A stretch of 64,000 nt of DNA from NCBI GenBank assembly GCA_049840835.1, contig JASGJG010000003.1, positions 806,001 to 870,000 on the forward strand, given 5' to 3'. A program made the translations under genes and the position numbers. This DNA comes from JANLTX01 sp049840835. GTDB lineage: Bacteria > Armatimonadota > Armatimonadia > Armatimonadales > Armatimonadaceae. Below are positions 43,787 through 52,032 of this stretch, one piece after another; position 1 is the stretch's first letter, and each line of letters starts with the position of its first letter. The notes under the pieces were generated by a model, which worked only from the letters and a program-made list of their open reading frames with translations, did no database searches and was not told the origin of the DNA.

Positions 43787-44572
43787 CTAAACTCTGCTAT
43801 CTGCGGGAAGTTCGTCTACATGACGGAATAGCTCTATGGCTTCCTCTTCAGGGAGCTTCAGGACTGCCTCATAGAAGTAGAGAAACGCCTGGCAGTAGCG
43901 TATTTTCTCCGCCTTTGTTTTTACAGTGGCTTCGCGGGGGCGAGCCAGGGCGCGGGCATGCTTGGGGGGGAAACGCTCCAACATCTTCCGGAAATTCCGC
44001 TGGGCGCGTGCTTCGCTGTAGGGAAGTGGGTTGCCGGGCGGCGCGGTGACAATACTGGCCAGATCAGTTTGCGTCCGCAGATACTCGGAAGCCAGCCAGG
44101 TGTGTTTTTTGTCGGAGGCCATGTCATAGGGCAGGCGCCGAATCTGGGCATAGGCATAGTCGGGGGAGATACCCATGGACTGCCGGTAGGACTCTAGCCG
44201 ACGGCGCTGGAGGGCGATCAGTGTGGCTTTTGAGGCGGTTCTGGCCCGGTTGCGAATGTACTCGCTGACGAATTTTCGTAGGGCTGCGCCTCCTTCTTTG
44301 TCTGTATAGGGCTGGCTCTCTAGCTGATGTAGAAACCGCTCATAGCCTATGGGGTCACCTCGCCGAATCGTCTGAAATAGCGGAATAGAGGAGTACGCTT
44401 TGTCGAACTCCGTAGCAAGGGGAGTCGGAGCAGGCGTGGCTTTTGGGGGAGAGATGGCTGTTTGCTGCGGGGCTCGCACTCTATTTAGAAAGAGAATCGG
44501 GAGCGCCACGATTCCAGGAGCGATAGCGCTAAGCCAGAACAAGCGCTGTTTCGGATTCCCTGGAAATGTCAT
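43787..44572 (-). CDS. Membrane-anchored hypothetical protein
   Basis: 261 aa. One N-terminal helix (LFWLSAIAPGIVALPILFLN), then a Pro/Ala linker (ISPPKATPAPTPLA) and a helical, Arg-rich exterior domain (EYIRNRARTASKATLIALQR). No recognised domain. Begins by overlapping the VOC gene stop by ATGA, so the two are coupled. Function unknown. Confidence 0.65.
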   Translation of the reverse strand: MTFPGNPKQRLFWLSAIAPGIVALPILFLNRVRAPQQTAISPPKATPAPTPLATEFDKAYSSIPLFQTIRRGDPIGYERFLHQLESQPYTDKEGGAALRKFVSEYIRNRARTASKATLIALQRRRLESYRQSMGISPDYAYAQIRRLPYDMASDKKHTWLASEYLRTQTDLASIVTAPPGNPLPYSEARAQRNFRKMLERFPPKHARALARPREATVKTKAEKIRYCQAFLYFYEAVLKLPEEEAIELFRHVDELPADSRV

Positions 44573-44919
44573 GATGCGCTGGAGGAGTATAGCTCCAGGC
44601 GGTTGCCATCCGGGTCAGCGACCAGTAGAAAGTCCGTGCCATCCTCAGCCCACTCCCGCAAGAAAGCGACCCCGGCGCCGGTCAGTTTTTTCTTGATCTC
44701 CGCGAGATTGTCTACCTGCAGGTCTAGATAATAGCCGTGACCGGTGGGGGCGAAGGGGCTATCCGGCTCGGAGCGATGGATGGCTAGCTGGACGGTGCCC
44801 ATGCGCAAGAAGCAGTACATCTCTCCGGCGTGGATAACAGGCAGTTCCAGGGCATCTCGATAGAACGCGACACTTTGCTGATAGTCCCCGGTGGGAAGCA
44901 CCACATTCTGTAGTCTCAT
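44569..44919 (-). CDS. VOC superfamily (glyoxalase-like) protein
   Basis: 116 aa. Typical vicinal oxygen chelate fold: VVLPTGDYQQSVAFYRDALE at the start, FLRMGTVQLAIHRSE, YYLDLQVDNLAEIKKKL, and the C-terminal FLLVADPDGNRLELYS. Metal-ligand positions (His/Glu in HRSE and LELY) appear present. Could be a lyase, dioxygenase or resistance protein; cannot be narrowed. Overlaps the following membrane protein gene by 4 bp. Confidence 0.85.
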   Translation of the reverse strand: MRLQNVVLPTGDYQQSVAFYRDALELPVIHAGEMYCFLRMGTVQLAIHRSEPDSPFAPTGHGYYLDLQVDNLAEIKKKLTGAGVAFLREWAEDGTDFLLVADPDGNRLELYSSSAS

Positions 44920-44994
44920 CTGGACTCGTCCTTGGCTCCTGTGTAATACCAGAGTCAGTATACATCTGTTTGCATGTTCCGGACGCGAGAGGAT

Positions 44995-45510
44995 TTACTT
45001 TTTTAGTTCTTCTAATGCCTTTAGCGCTTTTTCGCGAACCACGGGGTCCGGGTCATTCAAGTATTTTTCGATCAATGCAATCTTTGAGGAATCCTTAGAC
45101 TTTTTTATAAGAGTTATCCCATAGATCAACATATTGGGACCGGTGTTAGATGGGTCAAGCATTTTTGTCCCTAATTTGGAATATTGTGCCCTTAAGGATT
45201 CATTCGTCACCGGGCTCAATGCCATGATTAACGCCGCATTCGGCATGATAGTTGTGTAGAAAGGGGCGTTTGGATCTAAGGCAAGTCCCATCTTGCAAAG
45301 GGATTCCAGATCTTGGGCCGTTGTTTTTTCGGGGGAATAGGTAAGTTTTTGAAGGAGCTGCTGATCAGAGTCACTCAGGCTACTTTTTTCTAAATAGCTA
45401 GCGGTTCCAGTCTGAGGCTTTGCTCTGCAAGAAATACCCAGAATACCCATTCCTGTAATCGCAGCCGCAGTAAGTAGAGATAAAGCGATTTTCACGTTAG
45501 CCTGCTGCAA
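44995..45510 (-). CDS. Putative lipoprotein with HEAT-like repeats
   Basis: 171 aa. N-terminal hydrophobic segment (LSLLTAAAITGMGILGISC) with a lipobox-like LGISC. The rest is helical, ending IEKYLNDPDPVVREKALKAL, a HEAT-repeat motif. Probable exported lipoprotein of unknown function. Followed by the VOC gene but separated by 75 bp. Confidence 0.6.
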   Translation of the reverse strand: MQQANVKIALSLLTAAAITGMGILGISCRAKPQTGTASYLEKSSLSDSDQQLLQKLTYSPEKTTAQDLESLCKMGLALDPNAPFYTTIMPNAALIMALSPVTNESLRAQYSKLGTKMLDPSNTGPNMLIYGITLIKKSKDSSKIALIEKYLNDPDPVVREKALKALEELKK

Positions 45511-45554
45511 TTATACATAGCCTGTAGCAGAGAGTTGCCTGATACTCTGAAGCT

Positions 45555-46322
45555 ATGAATCCCGGCACCACGGAATCGTTCTACGATGAACTGACTCCCT
45601 ACTATCACCTTATCTTTGAGAACTGGGAGGCCAGCATGACCCGGCAGGCCGCTGCGCTGGATGCAATTGTTCAGCAGACCTGGGGCGCGGGGCAGGGGCG
45701 CACGGTTCTAGATGCCGCCTGTGGTATAGGCACTCAGGCTATCGGGCTGGCGAGGTTGGGTTATCGGGTGACCGGCTCCGATATCTCCGCGCGGGAGCTG
45801 GAGCGAGCGAAAGAAGAAGCAACGGCGCATGGAGTAGAGCTAGAGCTTGCCGTGGCGGATATGCGGGCGCTGCCCACTACTTTTCCCGGTAGGCAGTTCG
45901 ATATAGTTCTGGCCTGCGACAATGCGCTGCCGCACTTACTGACCCATGACGATTTGCTGCAAGCGTTCCAATCGTTCTACGGCTGTACTCGGCCTGGTGG
46001 CGGCTGCCTTATCTCTGTGCGTGACTATGAGACCGAGCCAAAAGAGGGCACTCATATCAAGCCAGTAGGAGTGCGGCAGGAGGGCGATACCCGGCATGTT
46101 GTCTTTCAAGTCTGGGAGTTCACCAGCCCGAGTATCTATGACCTCTCTCTGTATCTGACCACAGATAAAGGTGGGGAATGCACTACTCGCGTGCTGCGTT
46201 CCGAGTACTATGCGGTCAGCATTCCCAAACTAATGGCGCTTATGGAGCAGGCGGGGTTTGAAGAGGTGACACGGATAGACGGGGCGTTCTATCAGCCGAT
46301 ACTGGTAGGGAAGAAGAGATAG
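45555..46322 (+). CDS. Class I SAM-dependent methyltransferase
   Basis: 255 aa. SAM-binding motif I is VLDAACGIGTQAIGLARLGY, followed by the acidic VTGSDISARELERAKEEA (motif II) and AVADMRALPTTFPGRQFDIV (motif III) with LACDNALPHLL. Fits the Methyltransf_11/25 group. The C-terminal half is an unknown substrate-binding region. Substrate cannot be told. Confidence 0.88.
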   Translation: MNPGTTESFYDELTPYYHLIFENWEASMTRQAAALDAIVQQTWGAGQGRTVLDAACGIGTQAIGLARLGYRVTGSDISARELERAKEEATAHGVELELAVADMRALPTTFPGRQFDIVLACDNALPHLLTHDDLLQAFQSFYGCTRPGGGCLISVRDYETEPKEGTHIKPVGVRQEGDTRHVVFQVWEFTSPSIYDLSLYLTTDKGGECTTRVLRSEYYAVSIPKLMALMEQAGFEEVTRIDGAFYQPILVGKKR

Positions 46323-46337
46323 GGAAGGCCCCGAGGG

Positions 46338-46556
46338 CCATCTCCCCCTGCGCCTCGTCCCTCGGCTTAGCCCCCTCTTCCCGTTTTCGCTCCTTCGTCG
46401 CTGGAAGAGGGGTAGATACTCCTCTGCCTCTTAGAGAGCGCTTCGCAGCTGCATAGCTCATTAGAAGGTCGGTAAGCGCTGCTACCCCTCTTCCCCCCGA
46501 AGGGGTCTTTTGGGAAGAGGGGGCTAAGCCGAGGGACGAGGCGCAGGGGGAGATGG
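46338..46556. repeat. MITE-like element with 45-bp perfect inverted repeats
   Basis: Arms 46338..46382 and 46512..46556 are exact reverse complements over 45 bp. Inside are a further perfect 13-bp inverted pair (46403..46415 and 46482..46494). No transposase is encoded in the 219-bp unit. It fills the 350-bp gap between the methyltransferase and the stress membrane protein. Miniature transposable element or large REP-like structure. Confidence 0.8.
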
Positions 46557-46672
46557 TTATTCTGAGTTTAGGAAATGGCTTTCTGGCAGGCAGACGTAAA
46601 GAGAGCCAGCCCACTGGAGTTGAATCAGGGCTGGCTCTCTGCTACTTCGGAGGATAAGCGTAGCGAACTTGG

Positions 46673-46939
46673 TTACGCGGTAGCGCCCCGAAGCATTCGC
46701 AGGATGCCGATGAAGACACAAGCGCCTACCACAGACACCACGATACTACCGAAGTTGATACCGGTGGCACCGCCACCGCCCAGGAACATGCTGCTCAGGA
46801 AGCCGCCCAGCAGTGCGCCGATGATACCCAGCGCTATCGTACCGATCCAGCCACCCGGCTCGTTGGAGCTACCAGGCATGATCGCTTTGGCGATGATACC
46901 GGCCAGCAAACCGACTACAATCCATGCTACAAGACCCAT
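46673..46939 (-). CDS. GlsB/YeaQ/YmgE family membrane protein
   Basis: 88 aa, three hydrophobic helices with the family's Gly-rich pattern: GLVAWIVVGLLAGIIAKAIM, then IGTIALGIIGALLGGFLSSM and SIVVSVVGACVFIGILRMLR. Small inner-membrane protein of the general stress group. AGGAGAAAG lies 6-14 nt before ATG 46939. Confidence 0.88.
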   Translation of the reverse strand: MGLVAWIVVGLLAGIIAKAIMPGSSNEPGGWIGTIALGIIGALLGGFLSSMFLGGGGATGINFGSIVVSVVGACVFIGILRMLRGATA

Positions 46940-47084
46940 TGTCTTTCTCCTTTGAAGTTCGTTGCGAACGATTATGATTCTCTTATGTAGGACTTACAGT
47001 AGGGTTCCAGGCATTTTTTCGAAAAAGTAACCGATTGTTTGTGGATATTGTGGATAACTTGCATAACTTTATAGGAAAAAAGAA

Positions 47085-47117
47085 ATCGAACCGGGCCAAC
47101 TCAGGCACCGGTTCGAT
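47085..47117 (-). terminator. Rho-independent terminator (minus strand)
   Basis: ATCGAACCGG pairs with CCGGTTCGAT; on the minus strand a TTTCTTTTTT run follows. Ends transcription of the small membrane genes at 47347 and perhaps 47694. Confidence 0.8.
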
Positions 47118-47346
47118 GGTTTAACGCCACGGACGACACGACTTCGGGCACGCCACGCCAGGAGCAAGGGCTCCACAGTGAGCGAGCGGGTACTATCCTG
47201 CCCTGGTGTGGTCCGTGGGAACGAACGCTCAGATGTTCGAAAATCCGTGTGGTAGAGCCGCACGGCAGGGGAGGTTCCTGCCTGCGGCCCTAGTTCTTAT
47301 GCCGGGGCTTGTCCCCGGTTCCAGGAAATAGTAGCCGCCAGCGGAT

Positions 47347-47619
47347 TCACGGCAAATCGTGGTAACGAGCGCCAGTAGCAGGGCTGGAGCGCAGGCGGCG
47401 GCGATACTTGGTCGGTGCCTGAAAAGCAGAACGGGCAGGATACCCCACGGAGAGGAGGAACGCACCCAGGAGACCGCCTACCAGAGCCCCGAAGAGGATG
47501 CCGGGGAGCTCGAACTCCGAGCCGATAAACGCGCCGAAGAGGGCGCCAGCTACCGCGCCCAGGGCTTGCCAGCGATCATTGTCGTCGTCGATGTTGGTTT
47601 CCGGAAACATGAGTGTCAC
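47347..47619 (-). CDS. Small Gly-zipper membrane protein
   Basis: 90 aa. An acidic N-terminus (ETNIDDDNDRW) is followed by two Gly/Ala-rich helices (LGAVAGALFGAFIGSEF and ILFGALVGGLLGAFLLSVGY) of glycine-zipper character and a basic tail. Likely inner-membrane, function unknown. Lies in a cluster of small stress-type membrane proteins with the GlsB-like gene and the 47694 gene. Confidence 0.6.
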   Translation of the reverse strand: MTLMFPETNIDDDNDRWQALGAVAGALFGAFIGSEFELPGILFGALVGGLLGAFLLSVGYPARSAFQAPTKYRRRLRSSPATGARYHDLP

Positions 47620-47693
47620 CTTCCTTTCGCTTCGTCTCCCACTCGCTAGTAGGGCGCTTATGCGGAGGGCGAAAGAGGGGTTCCGGGAAATTG

Positions 47694-47942
47694 TTATCGG
47701 GGGCGAGGGGCCGGAGTGGCCAGAATGCGCTGGATAGTTGTGGTGACAGTCTTGAACGGCTCGAAGTAGCCCAGGGTGTTCAGGGTCCAGCCCAGGAGAT
47801 ACATGACTATCGTGACGCCCACGGTGGCGCCCAGTCCGCTGGCCAGGCCCGAGGTGAACGCTCGCCAGAGGCGGCGCGCTCCAGTAGGGTTGGCCTTCTC
47901 AAGCGCCTCGGTAAGCGCACGTATCGACTCTTCGCTGGGCAT
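47694..47942 (-). CDS. Small DUF5665-like membrane protein
   Basis: 82 aa from ATG 47942 (AGGAG 8 nt upstream). A soluble helix (SEESIRALTEALEKANP) then LASGLGATVGVTIVMYLLGW and a short exterior part. The GlG.t.G..i pattern resembles DUF5665 proteins; assignment is tentative. In series with the small membrane gene at 47347. Confidence 0.55.
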   Translation of the reverse strand: MPSEESIRALTEALEKANPTGARRLWRAFTSGLASGLGATVGVTIVMYLLGWTLNTLGYFEPFKTVTTTIQRILATPAPRPR

Positions 47943-48094
47943 GGCAGGCTCCTTTCGCCTAAGAGGAAACGGGAAGTAGATCAGCAAAAGGGCCGGGCGA
48001 TGGGCAGCACTGCCTTCCTATCGCCCGGCAAGTCATCAGGGGCGGACTATATCATCCGCGCCACTATCCTACCATTTTTTACAGGGATTTTGCG

Positions 48095-48574
48095 TTAGCG
48101 AGACTGCAGATGCGCCCGCAGCATCCAGGCCATTTTCTCGTGATTTTCGAGCAGCCCGATAAGAAAGTCCGCCGTTCCATCGTCCTTATAGGTCTCGGTG
48201 CAGGTCGTAAAGTCCTCACGGAGCTGCCGAATCACGGCCTCGTGATCTTTGAGCAAGTTGGTGAGCATATGAGTCGCATCTAAATCGGTGCTGGTGCACT
48301 CTTTCAGGCGGGCCAGCTTTAAGAACTCCGCCATAGTGCCGGGCGCCTGGACTCCCAGCATCCGCGAGCGCTCGGCGATCTCATCTATCGCCATGGCCAG
48401 CTGATCGTACTGCTGCTCCAGAAACGGGTGCAGGATAGCGAACTGCAGCCCGATGATGTTCCAGTGATACTTGCGCGTCTTGATATAGAGCACGTGGGCA
48501 TCGGCAAGAGCCTTATGGAGAAGCTCCGCGGAACCGGTGCGCTCCTTGGCGGTGAGGCCAATATTGATTTCCAT
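48095..48574 (-). CDS. dps: Dps-family ferritin-like DNA-protection protein
   Basis: About 159 aa from ATG 48574 (a GTG at 48601 adds nine residues). The Dps ferroxidase signature is visible: LYIKTRKYHWNIIGLQF with HPFLEQQYDQLAMAIDEIAE, giving the intersubunit His, Asp and Glu ligands; the C-terminal EDFTTCTETYKDDGTADFLI and LLENHEKMAWMLRAHLQ complete the four-helix bundle. Binds DNA and sequesters iron under starvation and oxidative stress. Confidence 0.93.
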   Translation of the reverse strand: MEINIGLTAKERTGSAELLHKALADAHVLYIKTRKYHWNIIGLQFAILHPFLEQQYDQLAMAIDEIAERSRMLGVQAPGTMAEFLKLARLKECTSTDLDATHMLTNLLKDHEAVIRQLREDFTTCTETYKDDGTADFLIGLLENHEKMAWMLRAHLQSR

Positions 48575-48639
48575 GCCACTCGTATGCCGGGCATCTGGCA
48601 CGGTTCCGCCGGAACAGGCAGGGGGAAAGGAACCGGAAA

Positions 48640-49122
48640 ATGCCGCGAAACGATACCACCCTGTTTTTGGCAGTACTGCTTCTCAGTACCTCTGTAGCCT
48701 GTAATCCGGCTTCGGAGAGCCGATTTGCGGAGACCGAGGAGTATATGCGGCGGGAAATAGAGAGCTGCCCAGGCAGTAAATCGAATCTGGAGGAGACTGT
48801 TTTCAAGCTCAAAGTGCTGAATTCCTGGTATCAGCAGTCTTTGCTAGATGAGTCAAAGTCGGATTTTGAGACCTATGCGCGCACCCACGCTATGTCTGCT
48901 TTAGAAGCAACGTTCTACGATAAGAACTCTCCGACCTATGTCTTCCATTCGAATTATTTAAATAGGCAAATAATAGCGACTGGTCTAAGGATGAAGACGC
49001 GAAAGGGCGAACTGGTGAGCTTCTATGTGAAGAATGGAAATAAGTTATTACTGATTACCTATAAAGCCCATAAAGTTTTCGAAGTGGACAAAAATGAGCT
49101 GGTTCCCTGTGATCAAAAGTAG
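48640..49122 (+). CDS. Putative lipoprotein
   Basis: 160 aa. Signal with lipobox LFLAVLLLSTSVAC, then an acidic mature part (NPASESRFAETEEYMRREIE) and NRQIIATGLRMKTRKGELVS. No domain recognised. Divergent from dps; the starts are 65 bp apart, so they share a short promoter region. AAAGGAACCGG lies just upstream. Confidence 0.65.
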   Translation: MPRNDTTLFLAVLLLSTSVACNPASESRFAETEEYMRREIESCPGSKSNLEETVFKLKVLNSWYQQSLLDESKSDFETYARTHAMSALEATFYDKNSPTYVFHSNYLNRQIIATGLRMKTRKGELVSFYVKNGNKLLLITYKAHKVFEVDKNELVPCDQK

Positions 49123-49425
49123 TCAGAAGAGACAGATTTGCACCTGAAGTGGTATCACTGTGCGGTATTGTGTGGAACCAAGTCGGTATCCTGGGCCTAA
49201 ATAATAGAAAGAGTTCCTGACAGTTCGGTGGAAAAATGTTAGGAATTTAAATAAACAAATTGGAAGCATTTGCCATTGACTTGCTAACGTTTTAGAGCTG
49301 CGATAGTATGCCGATACGTCGGGCTTGGCTGGTTCCCTTGGGCGGGAACATCACCATAAAAAAGACTTTATGGGGCTGGCAGAGCAGGCCACCTTCCGAA
49401 CAGAAAACCCGACTAAGGAGATTCG
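49123..49425. other. Intergenic, no gene seen
   Basis: About 300 bases before the small lipoprotein and prepilin pair. AT-rich in the first half. A TTGACT near 49284 with a GATAGT about 20 bp on is a poor promoter candidate. Nothing else stands out. Confidence 0.35.
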
Positions 49426-49641
49426 ATGTCGAATAAATTGAGACAAAAAGCAGGTGGTTCGTTCGTGCTTGCCATCGTCCTCGTTGTGCTCTCGGGCATC
49501 CTGGTCGGCTGCAACAACGGCGGTTCTCCTGCACTGGGAGATGCGACCCCGAAACCGCCACCATCCAACGTGGATCCGGTTACCGGGAAGGCTCGCACAG
49601 AGAGTACTGCCCCGACGTCTCCCCGCGGTCCTGGCCGCTAA
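49426..49641 (+). CDS. Small lipoprotein upstream of prepilin
   Basis: 71 aa, ATG with AAGGAGA seven bases upstream. N-terminal helix FVLAIVLVVLSGILVGC with a lipobox-like ending, then a Pro/Thr-rich exported tail (PKPPPSNVDPVTGKARTEST). Directly precedes a DUF1559 prepilin (35-bp gap), so probably co-expressed. Unknown function. Confidence 0.6.
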   Translation: MSNKLRQKAGGSFVLAIVLVVLSGILVGCNNGGSPALGDATPKPPPSNVDPVTGKARTESTAPTSPRGPGR

Positions 49642-49676
49642 TCGTTCTATTTCCTAAGGTAAGGAGCAACAATGTC

Positions 49677-50474
49677 ATGTTGTATCACAAAGTACGCACT
49701 CACCGCGAAAGCGGTTTCACATTAATCGAATTGCTGGTCGTCATTGCGATCATCGCGATTCTCGCCGCCATCCTGTTTCCTGTGTTCGCACAGGCCCGAG
49801 AGAAGGCCCGCGCCACATCGTGCCTCTCCAACGGTCGCCAGATCGGCACCGGTATCATGATGTACACGCAGGACTACGATGAGACCCTGCCGCACAATCA
49901 TCAGGCGTGGGAGCCGGGCAATGAGTGGCACGGTTACGCCGCATGGACCCAGGAGATTCACCCCTACCTGAAGAACGTGCAGATCTACTCCTGCCCCAGC
50001 CGCCGCAGCCAGGCCACCGAGGATATCCAGGGACCGGCGGGTGTGCTGAAGATTCCCTACTACTTCAACATCGGTGGGAACGAGCTGGTCTTCAAGTCCG
50101 GGCGCAACGATACCGACTATGAGCGCGCCGCCATCACCCTGGCCGCGCTGGGCCGCCCCGCCGACCTCGCGCTGGTTGCCGATAGCACGTTCATCATCTT
50201 CCCGGACCCGCGCCGTGTGATGAACGCGAACACGAATGGCAACGACACCAACTGGGTGAACGACTGCGGCCCCTGGTGGCACCCCGCGGACCGACCCTGC
50301 AAGGGCCAGGGCCGACACCAGGATGGCTCCAATGTGCTGTTTGCGGATGGTCACAGCAAGTTCCGCAACCAGGGCAGTATGGGCAAGGTTGATAGCCAGG
50401 TAGCCGCCTATCCGGGCGCCAGCAACTGGTGGTTCGGCCTCATCGTCGCCCCCGACGATCCCCGCATGCAGTAA
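49677..50474 (+). CDS. DUF1559-type prepilin-like protein
   Basis: 265 aa, ATG 49677 with AAGGAG 10 nt upstream. Leader GFTLIELLVVIAIIAIL then LFPVFAQAREKARATSC; body MYTQDYDETLPHNHQAW; C-terminal NVLFADGHSKFRNQG. The same class as 25000 and 27522 but not a recent copy. Presumed type IV pilin-like surface subunit or pseudopilin. Ends with a strong hairpin terminator. Confidence 0.85.
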   Translation: MLYHKVRTHRESGFTLIELLVVIAIIAILAAILFPVFAQAREKARATSCLSNGRQIGTGIMMYTQDYDETLPHNHQAWEPGNEWHGYAAWTQEIHPYLKNVQIYSCPSRRSQATEDIQGPAGVLKIPYYFNIGGNELVFKSGRNDTDYERAAITLAALGRPADLALVADSTFIIFPDPRRVMNANTNGNDTNWVNDCGPWWHPADRPCKGQGRHQDGSNVLFADGHSKFRNQGSMGKVDSQVAAYPGASNWWFGLIVAPDDPRMQ

Positions 50475-50495
50475 ACATTAGAAGCGGTAAGAACA

Positions 50496-50530
50496 GCAGG
50501 CCGGACAGGGAATATCCCTGTCCGGCCTGC
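50496..50530 (+). terminator. Long hairpin terminator
   Basis: GCAGGCCGGACAGGGA pairs with TCCCTGTCCGGCCTGC around ATA; weak T run. A near-twin lies at 51531. Confidence 0.7.
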
Positions 50531-50555
50531 GCTTTGCTGCATAATAGAGGTTGTC

Positions 50556-50813
50556 ATGCAGAATAAAGGCATTTCGGCAGCTGCTATGCTGGATGCGGAA
50601 GAGCTCCAGCGCCTGTGGGCAACCAGTGAGGATTACACGCTATATTGTGGCCCCGGCACGGAGAGAGAAGCCGCCATACTCAAGGCACGCTATCCGCGGC
50701 ACTGTGGCCGCATAGAGCTGGGGATTCGCATGAAACCAGGAACGATGGCCATTACAAAAGAGACAGCAGTAGCGCACTCCGGAGTACTCCCATCAAGTCT
50801 TCTGTTGGGCTGA
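50556..50813 (+). CDS. Small hypothetical protein
   Basis: 85 aa. Begins MQNKGISAAAMLDAEELQRL and continues EREAAILKARYPRHCGRIEL; no recognised domain. Lies 26 bp after the prepilin terminator. Composition is natural, but short length leaves doubt. Confidence 0.4.
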   Translation: MQNKGISAAAMLDAEELQRLWATSEDYTLYCGPGTEREAAILKARYPRHCGRIELGIRMKPGTMAITKETAVAHSGVLPSSLLLG

Positions 50814-50983
50814 ATGCGGTAAGTGTTTACTGTTTAAATTTTATAAATTTTATATATGTAAATTATCCATTTTTGCGGGTATCGAAAGCGCTTGCTCGGT
50901 CCGATGAAGAATATACCGGACAACTGGCTGCCAGAGGGTCTCCTGGCACCGGCGCGATGGTTAGAAGGAAATGACACTAGGCA

Positions 50984-51322
50984 ATGTCTAGCTCGCTTCA
51001 ACACTTCAAAGCGGATATTTTTCAGGGGCTGGCGCACCCCACCCGAGTGGCTATTGTAGAGCAGCTACGGGAAGGGGAGCTCTGTGTAGGAGAGCTGGTG
51101 GACCGGCTGGGGCTGGATAAAGCGAATGCGTCTCAGCATCTGGCGATTCTTCGTCACCACAACATTGTCACTATGCGGCGTGAGGGGAACCATGTCTTCT
51201 ATGCGATTCGGAATCATGCCTTGATCGAAGTGTTGGATATCCTCAAGCGCTACCTTCACGCGCAATTGATCCATACGCTAGCAGAGGTCCAGGAGGCTCG
51301 TCAGGTTTCGAGCGACGCCTAG
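50984..51322 (+). CDS. ArsR/SmtB-family transcriptional repressor
   Basis: 112 aa. Winged helix-turn-helix of the ArsR type: IFQGLAHPTRVAIVEQLREG, ELCVGELVDRLGLDKANASQ, HLAILRHHNIVTMRREGNHV and a C-terminal dimer helix. Only one cysteine remains of the classical ELCVCDL metal site (ELCVGEL), so sensing may differ from arsenic. No obvious target gene adjacent; the downstream 700 bp holds no clear gene. Confidence 0.88.
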   Translation: MSSSLQHFKADIFQGLAHPTRVAIVEQLREGELCVGELVDRLGLDKANASQHLAILRHHNIVTMRREGNHVFYAIRNHALIEVLDILKRYLHAQLIHTLAEVQEARQVSSDA

Positions 51323-51530
51323 CAGCATAATGGCGGCCAGTGATACTGTGTACGTGTCAGCGGCATAACGAATGGTCGCAGAGCCACCTATATCCATTGT
51401 TCCAGCAGAGGCAAGTCAGCACAGTGAGCGCAACGAGCACAGAGCGGGGAACCCGGCCAGGTCCCTAGAGGCGCGGTCTATTCCGCTATCCATCCAGGCT
51501 ATCTGCATGGGATAAGTTGAGAACAGCACG

Positions 51531-51561
51531 AGGCCGGGCAGGGACTATCCCTGCCCGGCCT
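51531..51561 (+). terminator. Hairpin terminator, twin of 50496
   Basis: AGGCCGGGCAGGGA pairs with TCCCTGCCCGGCCT around CTA, then TTGCTTTT. The flanks (GAACAGCA...) also match those at 50490, so this is a copy. It lies 210 bp after the ArsR stop. Confidence 0.7.
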
Positions 51562-51724
51562 TTGCTTTTAGGTGGAGAGTTTATTTTCGTGAAGTAATAT
51601 TGACGACGTATTAAGTCTCTATAGCCTGTTTATAAGAAATTTTCTCTAATATATCTTCTGTTCTTTTGAATTTTTTTGGATTTTAACGCTCTGGACTTGC
51701 GGAATATTCAAACCCATGGTATCT

Positions 51725-51958
51725 TTAACGTGTCGGGTGATAAACACACGGAGCCTCATTTCTGTGTAAAGCCCTGACAAGTTTTACCCCTAGCACTAAA
51801 TTCCGGTCGGGATCATTCACCGCAATCCACGAACCGGCCCGCAGATTGGTCTGTTTCCTTAGAAGAAGAGATGCGCGCGGTGAAGTTTCCGCCTTGTCTG
51901 CACGCTCCAGGCTGTGGTTAGAGAACGGTAGAGTCACGCCCACCAAATCCTGTACCAC
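51725..51958 (-). CDS. Doubtful small ORF
   Basis: 77 codons from GTG. Reads DLVGVTLPFSNHSLERADKA and LRKQTNLRAGSWIAVNDPDR, which is compositionally natural and loosely like a PilZ-type segment, but has no start support and lies in a 700-bp region without other genes. May be a gene fragment. Confidence 0.25.
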   Translation of the reverse strand: MVQDLVGVTLPFSNHSLERADKAETSPRASLLLRKQTNLRAGSWIAVNDPDRNLVLGVKLVRALHRNEAPCVYHPTR

Positions 51959-52032
51959 CCGCAGACGCGGTTTCCCATCTTACTTCTGACTTCACTGAGG
52001 GCAGCGTCCCTCCCTGTCTGAAAGGACCTTTC

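Noticed and set aside
46383..46511. A transposase inside the inverted repeat
   Set aside because: The interior is only 129 bp and has no natural open frame.
47069..47263. 64-codon minus-strand frame
   Set aside because: Overlaps the rho-independent terminator and has no start support.
51323..51530. A remnant gene after arsR
   Set aside because: Only the copied terminator is convincing; no translated segment resembles a known protein.
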